Shown one piece after another: positions 8,894 to 22,318 of a stretch of 52,640 bases of DNA. The translations under genes were made by a program, and so were the position numbers. Positions within the stretch are counted from its first letter, which is position 1. Each line of letters starts with the position of its first letter. The notes below the pieces were generated by a model that searched no databases, was not told the origin of the DNA, and saw only the letters and a program-made list of their open reading frames with translations. Origin of the DNA: an uncultured Pelagibacteraceae bacterium (lineage in GTDB: Bacteria > Pseudomonadota > Alphaproteobacteria > Pelagibacterales > Pelagibacteraceae); contig CACMPD010000008.1 in NCBI GenBank assembly GCA_902615425.1, forward strand, positions 1-52,640, in the 5' to 3' direction.

Positions 8894-10849
8894 ATGCAAT
8901 TTCCGATTCTTTTGCCTAATATTTTTAATTATCCTTTTACATATGAAAGTAACTTAAATTTAAGTGTAGGAGATTTTGTAGAGGTACCATTTGGTACTTC
9001 AAAAAAGATTGGTGTTGTATGGAATGAATTTGAAAAAAAAAACGAAAAAAATTTTAAGATAAAAAGAATAATTAAAAAACTAGACATTCCAAAACTAAAT
9101 ATAAAAACTTTAAATTTCTTAAACTGGTTTTCAGAATACAATCTTATATCTAAGGGTATGGCTTTAAAAATGACTTTGTTAAGTGGCAAACCTATTGGGA
9201 AATTTGAAGATAAATTTTATAAAGTATTTCAAATTGAAAAAAAAAAAAATTTATATCGGCTAACAAAGGATCAGAAAGTCTCTCTAAATGAAATAAATAA
9301 TTCAAATCAAAATTTTAATGTTCATGTCTTGCAAGGTACTACTGGATCCGGAAAAACAATAGTTTATTTTGAAGCCTTAAAAGTTATTTTAAAAAAAGGT
9401 TATCAAGGTTTAATTATGTTACCAGAGATTGGTTTAACCAACCAATTTGAAAAAAAATTTTTAGAATTTTTTGGTATAGAGCCGGCAATCTGGCATTCTG
9501 GTATTTCAAAAAAGAATAAAGAAATAATTTGGAGCGGTATAGTAACAGGAAAAATAAAAGTTGTTATTGGTGCTAGATCTGCACTTTTTTTACCATTTAA
9601 AAAATTAGGATTAATAATCGTCGATGAGGAACACGATCAGTCATACAAACAAGATGAAGGTGTAATTTATAATGCACGTGATATGGCAATTTCAAGGGCA
9701 TCTTTTGAGAATATACCCGTAAATTTAATAACCGCTGTTCCATCAGTTGAGACTTTTCAGAATATAAAAAAAAAAAAATATAAATTATCAAAGCTAGAAA
9801 ATAGATATCAAAACGCATCTCTGCCTAACTATGAAATAATTGATTTAAATAATGCTAAGATGGAAAAACAATCATGGATATCAAATGAAATTATTGAAAA
9901 AGTAAATATTCATTTAAAAAAAAAAGATCAAATTTTATTTTTTTTAAATAGAAGAGGATTTTCACCTAATGTGCTATGTAAAAAATGTTATGATACATTT
10001 TCATGTCCAAATTGTTCTATAAATTTAGTTTACCATAAGATAAAGGGAAATTTATTATGTCATTATTGTGGGTACAAAACCCATTTAGAAAGAAATTGTA
10101 AAAAAGATGGAAAATGTGACTTTATATTTAGTGGTCCGGGTGTAGAGAGAATTTCTGAGGAAGTAAAAAAAAAATTCCCTAACAAAATAGTAGAAATTTT
10201 TTCTAGTGACACTATGAATAAAAAAAGTTCAAAAGATAAGTTAGAAAAAATCACAAATAATGAAATTGAAATTTTAGTTGGCACTCAATTGATTTCAAAG
10301 GGGTTTCATTTTCCAAATTTAAATTGCATTGTAGTAATAGATATTGATTTATCATCTAATGGTCATGATTTAAGAAGTGCAGAAAAAAATTTACAACTCT
10401 ATCACCAATTGTCGGGCAGAGCGGGTAGAACTGGAAAATCAGCCACAATCTATTTTCAATCTTATAATATCAATAACAATATGATTTCAGATATTACTAA
10501 TAAAAATCCTGAAAATTTTCTAGAAAAGGAAATTAGAATTAGAAAAATAAATAATCTTCCTCCATTTCAAAGATTTATTTCTTTAATTTTGACTGGTGAT
10601 AATGAAAATAAATTAGAAAAAGAGGCCTTAAGATTTAAATTATTTTTAGAAAATAAGATTAGTGGAAAAATATTAGGTCCAGTGAATGCACCAATATTTA
10701 GATTGAAGAGAAAATATCGTGTTAGGCTTTTAATAAGAGGGCTTAAAACATTAAAGTTACAGAATTCATTAGCAAAGTTAATACCAAAATATAAATTTAC
10801 CTCTGGAATAAAACTTTCAGTTGATGTTGATCCAATTAGCTTCAATTAA
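8894..10849 (+). CDS. priA: Primosomal protein N' (replication restart helicase PriA)
   Basis: 3'-5' DNA helicase that restarts stalled replication forks. It has the N-terminal DNA-binding region (VGDFVEVPFG), Walker A GTTGSGKT, Walker B DEEH, and RRGFSP followed by paired zinc-binding cysteines (CKKC, CPNC, CHYC). The fourth cysteine pair is C-x5-C (CKKDGKC) rather than the usual C-x2-C. FSGPGVERI and later helicase motifs (VGTQLISKGFHFP, QLSGRAGR) follow. At 651 residues it is shorter than the roughly 730 of E. coli. Its place just upstream of atpH is a common alphaproteobacterial order. Confidence 0.96.
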   Translation: MQFPILLPNIFNYPFTYESNLNLSVGDFVEVPFGTSKKIGVVWNEFEKKNEKNFKIKRIIKKLDIPKLNIKTLNFLNWFSEYNLISKGMALKMTLLSGKPIGKFEDKFYKVFQIEKKKNLYRLTKDQKVSLNEINNSNQNFNVHVLQGTTGSGKTIVYFEALKVILKKGYQGLIMLPEIGLTNQFEKKFLEFFGIEPAIWHSGISKKNKEIIWSGIVTGKIKVVIGARSALFLPFKKLGLIIVDEEHDQSYKQDEGVIYNARDMAISRASFENIPVNLITAVPSVETFQNIKKKKYKLSKLENRYQNASLPNYEIIDLNNAKMEKQSWISNEIIEKVNIHLKKKDQILFFLNRRGFSPNVLCKKCYDTFSCPNCSINLVYHKIKGNLLCHYCGYKTHLERNCKKDGKCDFIFSGPGVERISEEVKKKFPNKIVEIFSSDTMNKKSSKDKLEKITNNEIEILVGTQLISKGFHFPNLNCIVVIDIDLSSNGHDLRSAEKNLQLYHQLSGRAGRTGKSATIYFQSYNINNNMISDITNKNPENFLEKEIRIRKINNLPPFQRFISLILTGDNENKLEKEALRFKLFLENKISGKILGPVNAPIFRLKRKYRVRLLIRGLKTLKLQNSLAKLIPKYKFTSGIKLSVDVDPISFN

Positions 10850-10889
10850 TCCAAAAAAACTGCTTTTTTTGACAAACGTGTTACTTGAA

Positions 10890-10901
10890 GACCAATTGGT
10901 C
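10890..10901. promoter_or_regulatory. 12-base perfect palindrome upstream of the ATP synthase operon
   Basis: GACCAATTGGTC is a perfect palindrome in the 109-base gap between priA and atpH, about 58 bases before the atpH start. A TTGACA at 10869-10874 could serve as a -35 box; the -10 position about 17 bases on would then overlap the palindrome, although no good TATAAT is there. The position suits an operator. No matching regulator can be named from the sequence. Confidence 0.4.
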
Positions 10902-10958
10902 ATATGTTAATTAACTCGAGAATTATTAATAAATCTTCAATATTTAATAGGTATAAAT

Positions 10959-11516
10959 TTGAGTAAAAATAAAGAATTTTCCAGCACTTCAGCTAGTAGA
11001 TATTCTTTAGCTTTATACGAGCTTGCCGAAGAGGCAAATTTACTTTCACAAATCGAGGAAAATTCTTTGGCATATTTAAGCTTAATCGATCAAAGCAAAG
11101 AATTTAATAGTTTTTTAAAAGACCCCACTTTAAGTCAAAATATTCTAACAGATATTAATAATAAGATTTCTAATAACTTTAAATTAGAAAATTTATTTAA
11201 AAATTTTTTAAATTTTTTAATTTTAAAAAGAAGATATTTTTATATTGAAAAAATTCTTAAAAGTTTTATCGAAATATGTTCAGAGAAAAGAGGTGAGTTA
11301 AAAGCTGAAATTAAATCTGCAAAATCCTTATCTCAAGATGAGATTAAAAAAATTACAGATGAGTTATCTAACAATTTTAAATCAAAGATTAAATTGAATT
11401 ATAAACAAGATGAAAGTTTAATTGGAGGTTTGATTGTGCAAGTTGGAAGTACTATGATTGATACTTCTATAAAAAGTAAATTACAACAAATTGAAAATAG
11501 AATGATAGAGGCATAA
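10959..11516 (+). CDS. atpH: ATP synthase F1 delta subunit
   Basis: Delta (OSCP-type) subunit that joins the F1 head to the peripheral stalk of the H+-ATP synthase. The 185 residues show the typical start ([19 protein letters not shown]), with helical content, and the C-terminal motif [24 protein letters not shown]. The start is a TTG at 10959, preceded by a weak AATAGG; no upstream ATG is in frame. It is the first gene of the atpHAGDC operon. Genes for the membrane Fo part are not in the window, as is usual in alphaproteobacteria, where Fo genes lie elsewhere. Confidence 0.95.
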   Translation: MSKNKEFSSTSASRYSLALYELAEEANLLSQIEENSLAYLSLIDQSKEFNSFLKDPTLSQNILTDINNKISNNFKLENLFKNFLNFLILKRRYFYIEKILKSFIEICSEKRGELKAEIKSAKSLSQDEIKKITDELSNNFKSKIKLNYKQDESLIGGLIVQVGSTMIDTSIKSKLQQIENRMIEA

Positions 11517-11517
11517 T

Positions 11518-13053
11518 ATGGATATAAATCCCTCAGAAGTCACAAAAATATTAAAAGAACAAATCAAAAATTTTGGTGAAAAGGCTGAAATTTCTGAGGT
11601 TGGTCAAGTTTTGTCAGTTGGAGATGGTATAGCAAGAATTTACGGCTTAGACAATGTCCAGGCTGGTGAAATGGTAGAATTTTCTGACGGTTCAAAAGGT
11701 ATGGCTTTAAATTTAGAAAGTGAAAATGTAGGTGTTGTTATTTTTGGAGATGATCGAAACATTAAAGAGGGAGATGTAGTAAAAAGAACGGGAAGTATTG
11801 TTGATACCCCTGTCGGAAAAGAATTATTAGGAAGAGTCGTTGATGGATTGGGAAATCCAATAGATGGAAAAGGACCATTAGAAAAAAGTGTTAAAAAAAG
11901 TAGAGTTGAAGTTAAGGCTCCCGGTATTATTCCAAGACAGTCTGTAAGTGAACCAATGCAAACAGGTTTAAAATCAATTGATAGTCTAGTTCCAATTGGA
12001 AGAGGTCAACGAGAATTAATTATTGGAGATCGTCAAACTGGTAAAACTGCAGTCGCAGTTGACACAATCATCAACCAAAAAAAGATTAATGAGTCTGGAG
12101 ATGAAAAACAAAAACTTTATTGTATTTATGTTGCGGTTGGTCAAAAAAGATCAACGGTAAGACAAATTCAAAAAACTTTAGAAGAAGCTGGTGCAATGGA
12201 ATATACAACTATAGTAGCAGCAACAGCATCAGACTCAGCTCCACTTCAATTTTTGGCTCCTTACACAGGGTGTGCAATGGGAGAATATTTTAGAGACAAT
12301 GGAATGCATGCTCTAATTATTTATGATGATTTATCAAAGCAAGCAGTTGCCTACCGACAAATGTCACTAATCTTAAGAAGACCACCAGGCAGAGAAGCAT
12401 ACCCAGGTGATGTATTTTATCTTCATAGTAGATTACTGGAAAGAGCTGCTAAATTAAGTGATGAACATGGTGGAGGTTCATTGACAGCTCTTCCGATCAT
12501 TGAAACTCAAGGGGGAGACGTTTCTGCTTACATTCCAACTAACGTAATTTCAATTACTGATGGACAAATTTTTTTAGAAACTGAGTTATTTAACCAAGGT
12601 ATAAGACCAGCAATTAATGTTGGACTCTCTGTTTCTAGGGTTGGATCAGCAGCGCAAACAAAAGCTATGAAAAAAGTATCAGGATCAATGAAGCTTGAAT
12701 TGGCACAATATAGAGAAATGGCAGCTTTCGCTCAATTTGGATCTGATTTAGATGCCTCAACTCAACAGCTTTTAAATAGAGGATCTAAATTAACCGAGTT
12801 ATTAAAACAAAAACAATATTCACCAATGACTGTTGCTGAACAGGTGATATCTGTATTTTGTGGAGTAAAAGGATATTTAGATGATATTGATTTAAAAGAT
12901 ATTGCTGATTTTGAGAATAGAATTATTGAACGATGTAAATCTGATAAACCAGAGTTAATACAATCTATTTTAAGTTCTGGTAAGTTAGAGGAAGAAACTG
13001 AAAAAACTTTAATTGAAGTAATTACCAATCTTAAGAAAAACTTTAAATCTTAA
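11518..13053 (+). CDS. atpA: ATP synthase F1 alpha subunit
   Basis: Non-catalytic nucleotide-binding subunit of F1. At 511 residues the length is normal. It has the beta-barrel N-terminus ([16 protein letters not shown]), the P-loop GDRQTGKT at 170-177, the [11 protein letters not shown] segment and the [13 protein letters not shown] motif, whose arginine reaches into the catalytic site of the beta subunit. It lies one base after atpH and seven before atpG, within one operon. Confidence 0.98.
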   Translation: MDINPSEVTKILKEQIKNFGEKAEISEVGQVLSVGDGIARIYGLDNVQAGEMVEFSDGSKGMALNLESENVGVVIFGDDRNIKEGDVVKRTGSIVDTPVGKELLGRVVDGLGNPIDGKGPLEKSVKKSRVEVKAPGIIPRQSVSEPMQTGLKSIDSLVPIGRGQRELIIGDRQTGKTAVAVDTIINQKKINESGDEKQKLYCIYVAVGQKRSTVRQIQKTLEEAGAMEYTTIVAATASDSAPLQFLAPYTGCAMGEYFRDNGMHALIIYDDLSKQAVAYRQMSLILRRPPGREAYPGDVFYLHSRLLERAAKLSDEHGGGSLTALPIIETQGGDVSAYIPTNVISITDGQIFLETELFNQGIRPAINVGLSVSRVGSAAQTKAMKKVSGSMKLELAQYREMAAFAQFGSDLDASTQQLLNRGSKLTELLKQKQYSPMTVAEQVISVFCGVKGYLDDIDLKDIADFENRIIERCKSDKPELIQSILSSGKLEEETEKTLIEVITNLKKNFKS

Positions 13054-13060
13054 TTAATTT

Positions 13061-15356
<2,296 letters not shown>

Positions 15357-15357
<1 letters not shown>

Positions 15358-15749
15358 TGAGTGATGAATTTAAAATAGAAATAGTTAATCCAGAGAAATC
15401 CTTCCTATCAAAAGAGGATGTTAATGAGGTAGTTGTTCCTGCATTTGAGGGAGAAATGGGAATACTGAAAGATCATATTTCTATAATTTCGTTTTTAAAA
15501 CCGGGTATTATTACCATTCAAGCAAAATCTGGTGAAGAAAAGTATTATGTTGAGGATGGAATTATCGAATTTAAAAATAATACTTTATCTATTTTAACTA
15601 GCTATATCCTTAATTTAAAAGATATTGAGAAAAATAAATTGCTGGAATTATTAAAAAATGCAGAGGAAGAATCTAACAAACCAGAAATTAGTGACCAATT
15701 GAAATATTTGGCTGATCAAAAAGTTGAAACTTTAAAGTCTATCAATTAA
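15357..15749 (+). CDS. atpC: ATP synthase F1 epsilon subunit
   Basis: Epsilon subunit of F1, which couples gamma to the c-ring and can inhibit hydrolysis. The 130 residues comprise the beta-sandwich (FEGEMGILKDHISIISFLKPG) and a short C-terminal helical part. It ends the atpHAGDC operon. Its 3' end overlaps the convergent rppH gene by 8 bases, so there is no room for a separate terminator between the two operons. Confidence 0.94.
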
Positions 15750-16218
15750 TTATTATTTTTATTTTTTCTTTAAGTTCTTTATATACATGATATTTGAAAT
15801 CCACTACCACTTCAGTTATTTTATCTAATTCAATCCATTTCCACTCTAAAAATTCTGGTTTATTTGTTTTAATATTTATATCTTCATCTTTACCCAGGTA
15901 TCTCATTAAAAACCATTTTTGTTTTTGTCCCTTGTATTTACCTTTCCAAATAATACCCAATAAATTTTTTGGAAGTTCGTAGGTAATTGTGCCTTCTATT
16001 TCTTTCACAAGTTCTACATTTCTTATACTAGTTTCCTCTTCTAATTCTCTATAAGCAGCCGCTAAAAAATCTTCCCCGTCATCTACACCTCCTTGTGGCA
16101 TTTGCCAAAAATTTTTTGGATTATCAATTCGTTTTGCTACAAAAACTTTATTCTCTTTGTTAAGGACAACTATTCCCACTCCACTTCTAAGTGGTAGATT
16201 TCTGAATTTTTCTTCCAT
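15742..16218 (-). CDS. rppH: RNA pyrophosphohydrolase (Nudix family)
   Basis: Nudix hydrolase that removes pyrophosphate from mRNA 5' ends or from dinucleoside polyphosphates. The N-terminus RSGVGIVVLNKENKVFVAKR and the Nudix box GGVDDGEDFLAAAYRELEEETS (G-x5-E-x7-REL-EE-x-T) are clear, and MPQGGVD is the RppH signature. At 158 residues it is of family size. It follows ctpA by one base in the same direction and overlaps atpC tail to tail. Confidence 0.93.
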   Translation of the reverse strand: MEEKFRNLPLRSGVGIVVLNKENKVFVAKRIDNPKNFWQMPQGGVDDGEDFLAAAYRELEEETSIRNVELVKEIEGTITYELPKNLLGIIWKGKYKGQKQKWFLMRYLGKDEDINIKTNKPEFLEWKWIELDKITEVVVDFKYHVYKELKEKIKIIIN

Positions 16219-16219
16219 C

Positions 16220-17347
16220 TTAGCCTTTAAGAAGTTTGATGGCGTATTCTAACTGATTGTCAGTTTCAGTTTTGATTCTGAAATCATCGTTTTCCTCATC
16301 AATTTCTATATCTGGAGATACACCAACTTCAGAAATAGATTTTCCGGAAGGAAGATAATATTTAGCCACTGTAAGCCTTATTGCTCCATCATTTTTAAGG
16401 GGGATGATCGATTGCACTGAACCTTTACCATAACTATTTTCACCTAATAAAATTGCTCTTTTGTGATCTTTAAGGGCTCCTGCAACTATTTCTGATGCTG
16501 AAGCTGATCCATAATTAATAAGAACAATCAAGACTTTTCCATTTGTAAGGTCACCTTTTTTTGCAAACCATTTTCTATTTTCAGAAGGTTTTCTACTTTT
16601 TGTGGATACGATCTCTCCATTATCTAAAAAAAAGTCGGAGATTTTTATTGCTTGAGAAAGTAGTCCGCCAGGATTGTTTCTTAGATCTAAAATGTATGAC
16701 TTAACATCTTTATTTTTTTCTAATTTTTTAATTTCTCTTTCTATTTGTTTGCCGCTGTTTTCATTAAAAGAAGTTAGTCTTAAATAACCTATATTTTTTT
16801 CTAAAATGTCAGTTTTAACAGATTGAATTTGTATAATCTCTCTTACAATATTAAATATTAGAGCTTTTCTCTCTCCACGCCTTCGAATTGTGAGTTCAAT
16901 TCCTGATCCAACTGGCCCCCTCATTAAATCAACAGCTTCGCTGAGAGATTTGCCTTGAACTTGGACATCGTTAATTTTGACAATATAGTCACCTGCTTTA
17001 ATCCCTGCTCTAGAAGCTGGCGTGTCATCTATAGGAGAGATGACTTTTACAACACCTGACTCCATACTTACCTCAATACCAAGACCCCCAAATTCACCAC
17101 TAGTTTCAGTCTGCATTTCGTTAAATATTTCTGGAGACATGTATGCCGAGTAAGGATCCAGAGATTGTAGAAGGCCATTGATTGCAGAGTCCATACTCTC
17201 AGATTGATTAATTTCATCTACATATTCTTTATTGATCTTTTCAAGGACTTCTCCAAATAAATCAATTTTTTTGTAAATATCATTTTCAGCAGAATTGACA
17301 TGCTGAAATAGAAAACAAAATAAAAATAATGTTAATACTTTTTTCAT
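16220..17347 (-). CDS. ctpA: C-terminal processing protease (S41 family)
   Basis: Periplasmic serine protease of the CtpA/Prc family. Residues 1-20 form a signal peptide (MKKVLTLFLFCFLFQHVNSA). A PDZ domain covers about 85-160 (GGLGIEVSMESG, PASRAGIKAGD). The catalytic serine is S283 in GSASASEI and the lysine is K308 in SYGKGSVQ, 25 residues apart as in the family. It overlaps the rsfS stop by one base. In many alphaproteobacteria rlmH and an M23 peptidase (envC-like) gene sit between rsfS and ctpA; here they are absent. Confidence 0.95.
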   Translation of the reverse strand: MKKVLTLFLFCFLFQHVNSAENDIYKKIDLFGEVLEKINKEYVDEINQSESMDSAINGLLQSLDPYSAYMSPEIFNEMQTETSGEFGGLGIEVSMESGVVKVISPIDDTPASRAGIKAGDYIVKINDVQVQGKSLSEAVDLMRGPVGSGIELTIRRRGERKALIFNIVREIIQIQSVKTDILEKNIGYLRLTSFNENSGKQIEREIKKLEKNKDVKSYILDLRNNPGGLLSQAIKISDFFLDNGEIVSTKSRKPSENRKWFAKKGDLTNGKVLIVLINYGSASASEIVAGALKDHKRAILLGENSYGKGSVQSIIPLKNDGAIRLTVAKYYLPSGKSISEVGVSPDIEIDEENDDFRIKTETDNQLEYAIKLLKG

Positions 17348-17697
17348 TAGATAATTAACTTTTCTTTAGGTATTAGTTCAGACCACATTTTTTCAAGTTC
17401 ATAAAATTTCCTTTTTTCTGGGTGGAAAATATGAACAATTAAGTCTATCCCATCAATTAATTTCCATTCACTACTATCTGCACCCTCAATTTTTGAATTT
17501 TTAATGCCATTATCTTTAAATTTTTCCAAAACTTGCTCAGATAAAGATTGTAAGTGCCTAGATGAAGTGCCACTCGCAATAATCATAAAATCAGCCATAG
17601 AACTTTTGTCTTTGAGATCTATGCTTATAATGTCTTGAGCCTTGTTAATATCCAATGTTTTGATGATAGAATTTTTAAGATCTGAAATTTTATCCAT
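17347..17697 (-). CDS. rsfS: Ribosomal silencing factor RsfS
   Basis: RsfS (Iojap/YbeB family) binds ribosomal protein L14 and prevents subunit joining when nutrients run short. The 116 residues have the family core (SMADFMIIASGTSSRHLQSLSEQV, then EGADSSEWKLIDGIDLIVHIF). It lies 17 bases downstream of nadD, the usual neighbour, and its stop overlaps the ctpA start. Confidence 0.94.
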   Translation of the reverse strand: MDKISDLKNSIIKTLDINKAQDIISIDLKDKSSMADFMIIASGTSSRHLQSLSEQVLEKFKDNGIKNSKIEGADSSEWKLIDGIDLIVHIFHPEKRKFYELEKMWSELIPKEKLII

Positions 17698-17714
17698 TAA
17701 TTAATTTGAGACTA

Positions 17715-18236
17715 TCAAATTTTCCTCAATTGAGAAGACGAAATATTGACTTTATTAAAATTTACAAATTTAAATCTCTCATTTTTAAGGGTTTTATACG
17801 TCTTTGAATTTAATGATTTTTTCTTATATCCATATCTATCGAAAACTAAAATATTACATTTTTCTGAAATCTGTTTCCATTTATGCCATTTATGGAAATT
17901 AACTAAATTGTCTGCACCCATTAAGAAAAAAATTTCATTTTTTTTATTTTTGTTGAAGTAATTAATTAAATTTATTGTTTTATTTGATCTAATTTTATTT
18001 TCATAAAATTTGACCTCAATAAATTTATTTTTTTTAATAATCTTTTTACATCCTTTAATTCTAGATTGTAGGCTTAAAGAACTTTTTTTTTTAAAAGGAT
18101 TTTTTTTTGTAATGGCCCATATAATCTTTTCAAGTTTAAATCTTTTTGCTGCTTCTTTAGATATAGTCAGATGACCATTATGAGCAGGATCAAATGAACC
18201 ACCTAAAATTCCAATTCTTTTTTTTTTCAAATTCAA
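17715..18236 (-). CDS. nadD: Nicotinate-nucleotide adenylyltransferase, short C-terminus
   Basis: Makes deamido-NAD from nicotinate mononucleotide and ATP. The nucleotidyltransferase motif GGSFDPAHNGHLTISKEA is at about 11-28 and the second motif NISSSQLRKI forms the very end. Typical NadD proteins run on for about 20-30 residues after ISSTxIR; this one stops three residues past the SQL, giving 173 residues. There is no room for a shifted-frame tail before rsfS starts at 17697. The DNA is rich in A and T runs, so a sequencing frameshift is possible but the spacing argues against it. Confidence 0.9.
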   Translation of the reverse strand: MNLKKKRIGILGGSFDPAHNGHLTISKEAAKRFKLEKIIWAITKKNPFKKKSSLSLQSRIKGCKKIIKKNKFIEVKFYENKIRSNKTINLINYFNKNKKNEIFFLMGADNLVNFHKWHKWKQISEKCNILVFDRYGYKKKSLNSKTYKTLKNERFKFVNFNKVNISSSQLRKI

Positions 18237-18237
18237 A

Positions 18238-19487
18238 TTACTTCCTTACTTGGCCTTTGCTGGTGACTTGATATTTATAGGAAATAAGTTGATTAAGTCC
18301 TACGGGACCTCTAGGTGGAAGTGTGTTGGTTGAGATTCCCACCTCACCGCCAAACCCAAATTCCCCTCCATCTGCAAATTGTGTTGAAGTATTGTGCATA
18401 GCTATTGAGCTTTTTACCTCATTCAAAAATTTTTTTGCTGCTTTTTTGTTTTGAGTAATAATACAATCTGTATGCATGGTTCCATATTTATTAATATGCG
18501 CTATAGCCTCATCTATATTTTTTACTGATTTCACTGATACAACAGGTGACAAATATTCTTTTGACCAATCTTTTATCGAAGCTTTCTGAATTTTTTTATC
18601 ATAAAGTTTTCTTATCTTATTATCACCAATAATTTTACATCCATTTTCTTCTAAATTTTTTAAAATTTTATTTCCAAATTTCTTGATTATTTTTTCGTGT
18701 AAAAGAATTGTTTCGGTTGCTCCACATATTGCGGTATTCCTCATTTTAGCATTTTGCACTATTTTATTTGCAATCTTAGGATTTGCATTTTTATCTACGT
18801 AAGAATGACAAAGACCTTCCAAATGACCAATTGTTGGAACAGATGACAAATCCTGTACTTTTTTAACTAAACCTTTGCCACCTCTTGGAATTATTACATC
18901 AATAAACTTACTCATTTTTTGTAGAAGAAAGTCAACAACACTTCTTTTTTTAAGTGTTAAAAACTGAACAAAATTTTCATCAACATTATTTTTCTTAAGT
19001 GATTTTCTAAAAAATTTTGTGAGAATTAGATTAGAATAGTATGCTTCAGATCCACCTTTTAAAATGACGGCATTTCCAGACTTAAAACATAACGATGCAA
19101 CATCTGCTGTAACATTGGGTCTACTTTCGTATATAACGCCGATTACACCAATAGGTATAGATACTTTTGATATTAACAAACCATTTGGCCTTTTCCATTT
19201 TTCTAAAATTACATTTGTAGGATCCTTTAAACTAATAATTTTTTTTATAGAATTAGCTATCTCAATTATTTTTTTGTCATTTAATATCAACCTTTGGATT
19301 AAATTATTTTTAACACCTTTTTTATAGGCTTTCTTAATATCCTTTTTATTTTCATTAATTATCAACTTCTTATTTTTTAATATTAGAAGACGATAATCTT
19401 TTAGAACTTGGTCTTTTTTTTTTGTACTTAACCTATTATTAATAGCTTTTTTTGATTTTTTTCCGATATCAGTTAGTATCTTTTGCA

Positions 19488-19488
<1 letters not shown>
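18238..19488 (-). CDS. proA: Glutamate-5-semialdehyde dehydrogenase (gamma-glutamyl phosphate reductase)
   Basis: Second enzyme of proline synthesis; it reduces gamma-glutamyl phosphate with NADPH. At 416 residues it is full length. YESRPNVTADVASLCFKSGNAVILKGG, the catalytic cysteine in NTAICGATE, and the C-terminal GGEFGFGGEVGISTN are family signatures. The start overlaps the proB stop by one base, and nadD follows after one base. Confidence 0.97.
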
Positions 19489-21576
<2,088 letters not shown>

Positions 21577-21594
21577 CTATTTTGGGTTGTAATA

Positions 21595-21849
21595 TTAATT
21601 GGGTTTTACTGAAACAAAAGTTCTATCGGATTTTGTTTTTTTAAAAACAACTTTACCTTTTATTACTGAAAAAATTGAGTGATCTTTACCCATACCCACA
21701 TTTTCTCCTGGAAATATCTTAGTACCTCTTTGTCTAACAATTATGTTGCCAGGAATAACATTTTGACCACCATATTTTTTTACACCAAGTCTTCTGCCGG
21801 CACTATCTCTACCATTCCTTGATGATCCACCAGCTTTTTTTGTAGCCAT
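21595..21849 (-). CDS. rpmA: 50S ribosomal protein L27
   Basis: Large-subunit protein L27, whose N-terminus reaches the peptidyl-transferase centre. The 84 residues start with [20 protein letters not shown] and have [16 protein letters not shown], both invariant features. It lies 11 bases downstream of rplU and 27 upstream of obgE. Confidence 0.98.
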   Translation of the reverse strand: MATKKAGGSSRNGRDSAGRRLGVKKYGGQNVIPGNIIVRQRGTKIFPGENVGMGKDHSIFSVIKGKVVFKKTKSDRTFVSVKPN

Positions 21850-21860
21850 ATTTTATTCCT

Positions 21861-22259
21861 TTATTTACTTAATTCCTTTTTTACAGGATCTTTTTTTGTT
21901 GGTTTTGAAATCTTCTCTGCCTCAGATAAAATTTTACCATCTTTTGAAAAAATTTTATTTATTCTAATCATAGAATATTCTTGTCTATGACCATTTTTTC
22001 TTCTTGAATTTTGTCTTCTTCTTTTTTTGAAAATAAGTACTGTTCTATTTTTACTGTTTTTTATTAGGTTCGCCTCTACTTTGGCGCCCTGAATGGTTGG
22101 TGAACCAATTTCAATCACTTTATTATCACCATAGGCCAATATATCATTAAACTCAATTTTAGTGTTGGATTTTGAATCTGGTAATTTTTCAATTTTTAAA
22201 ATCTCACCAGACTTCACTTTATATTGTTTTCCACCTGATTGTATAACTGCGTATGACAT
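21861..22259 (-). CDS. rplU: 50S ribosomal protein L21
   Basis: Large-subunit protein L21. It starts MSYAVIQSGGKQYKV at 22259; a longer reading frame back to 22283 would overlap the -10 box of the promoter at 22282-22309 and is rejected. The core has VLIFKKRRRQNSRRKNGHRQ. A lysine-rich C-terminal tail of about 25 residues extends past the usual bacterial end. It is the first gene of the rplU-rpmA-obgE run. Confidence 0.96.
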   Translation of the reverse strand: MSYAVIQSGGKQYKVKSGEILKIEKLPDSKSNTKIEFNDILAYGDNKVIEIGSPTIQGAKVEANLIKNSKNRTVLIFKKRRRQNSRRKNGHRQEYSMIRINKIFSKDGKILSEAEKISKPTKKDPVKKELSK

Positions 22260-22281
22260 AAAATAGATTTTTTTATCAGGC

Positions 22282-22309
22282 AATATAGTCAGGGCATTTT
22301 TTTAGTCAA
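22282..22309 (-). promoter_or_regulatory. Sigma-70-type promoter for rplU-rpmA-obgE
   Basis: On the minus strand, TTGACT (22309-22304) is followed by 16 bases and TATATT (22287-22282), about 22 bases before the rplU ATG. It sits in the 59-base gap between gloB and rplU, where a ribosomal protein promoter is expected. It also helps fix the rplU start. Confidence 0.7.
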
Positions 22310-22318
22310 GCTTATTAA

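Noticed and set aside
10853..10870. A7-CTGC-T7 after priA as a rho-independent terminator
   Set aside because: The stem would be seven A-U pairs only, with a four-base loop, too weak to call; it may be simple base composition.
22260..22283. Longer N-terminus for L21 (start at 22283)
   Set aside because: It would overlap the -10 box and add residues not found in L21 proteins; MSYAVIQ is the normal start.
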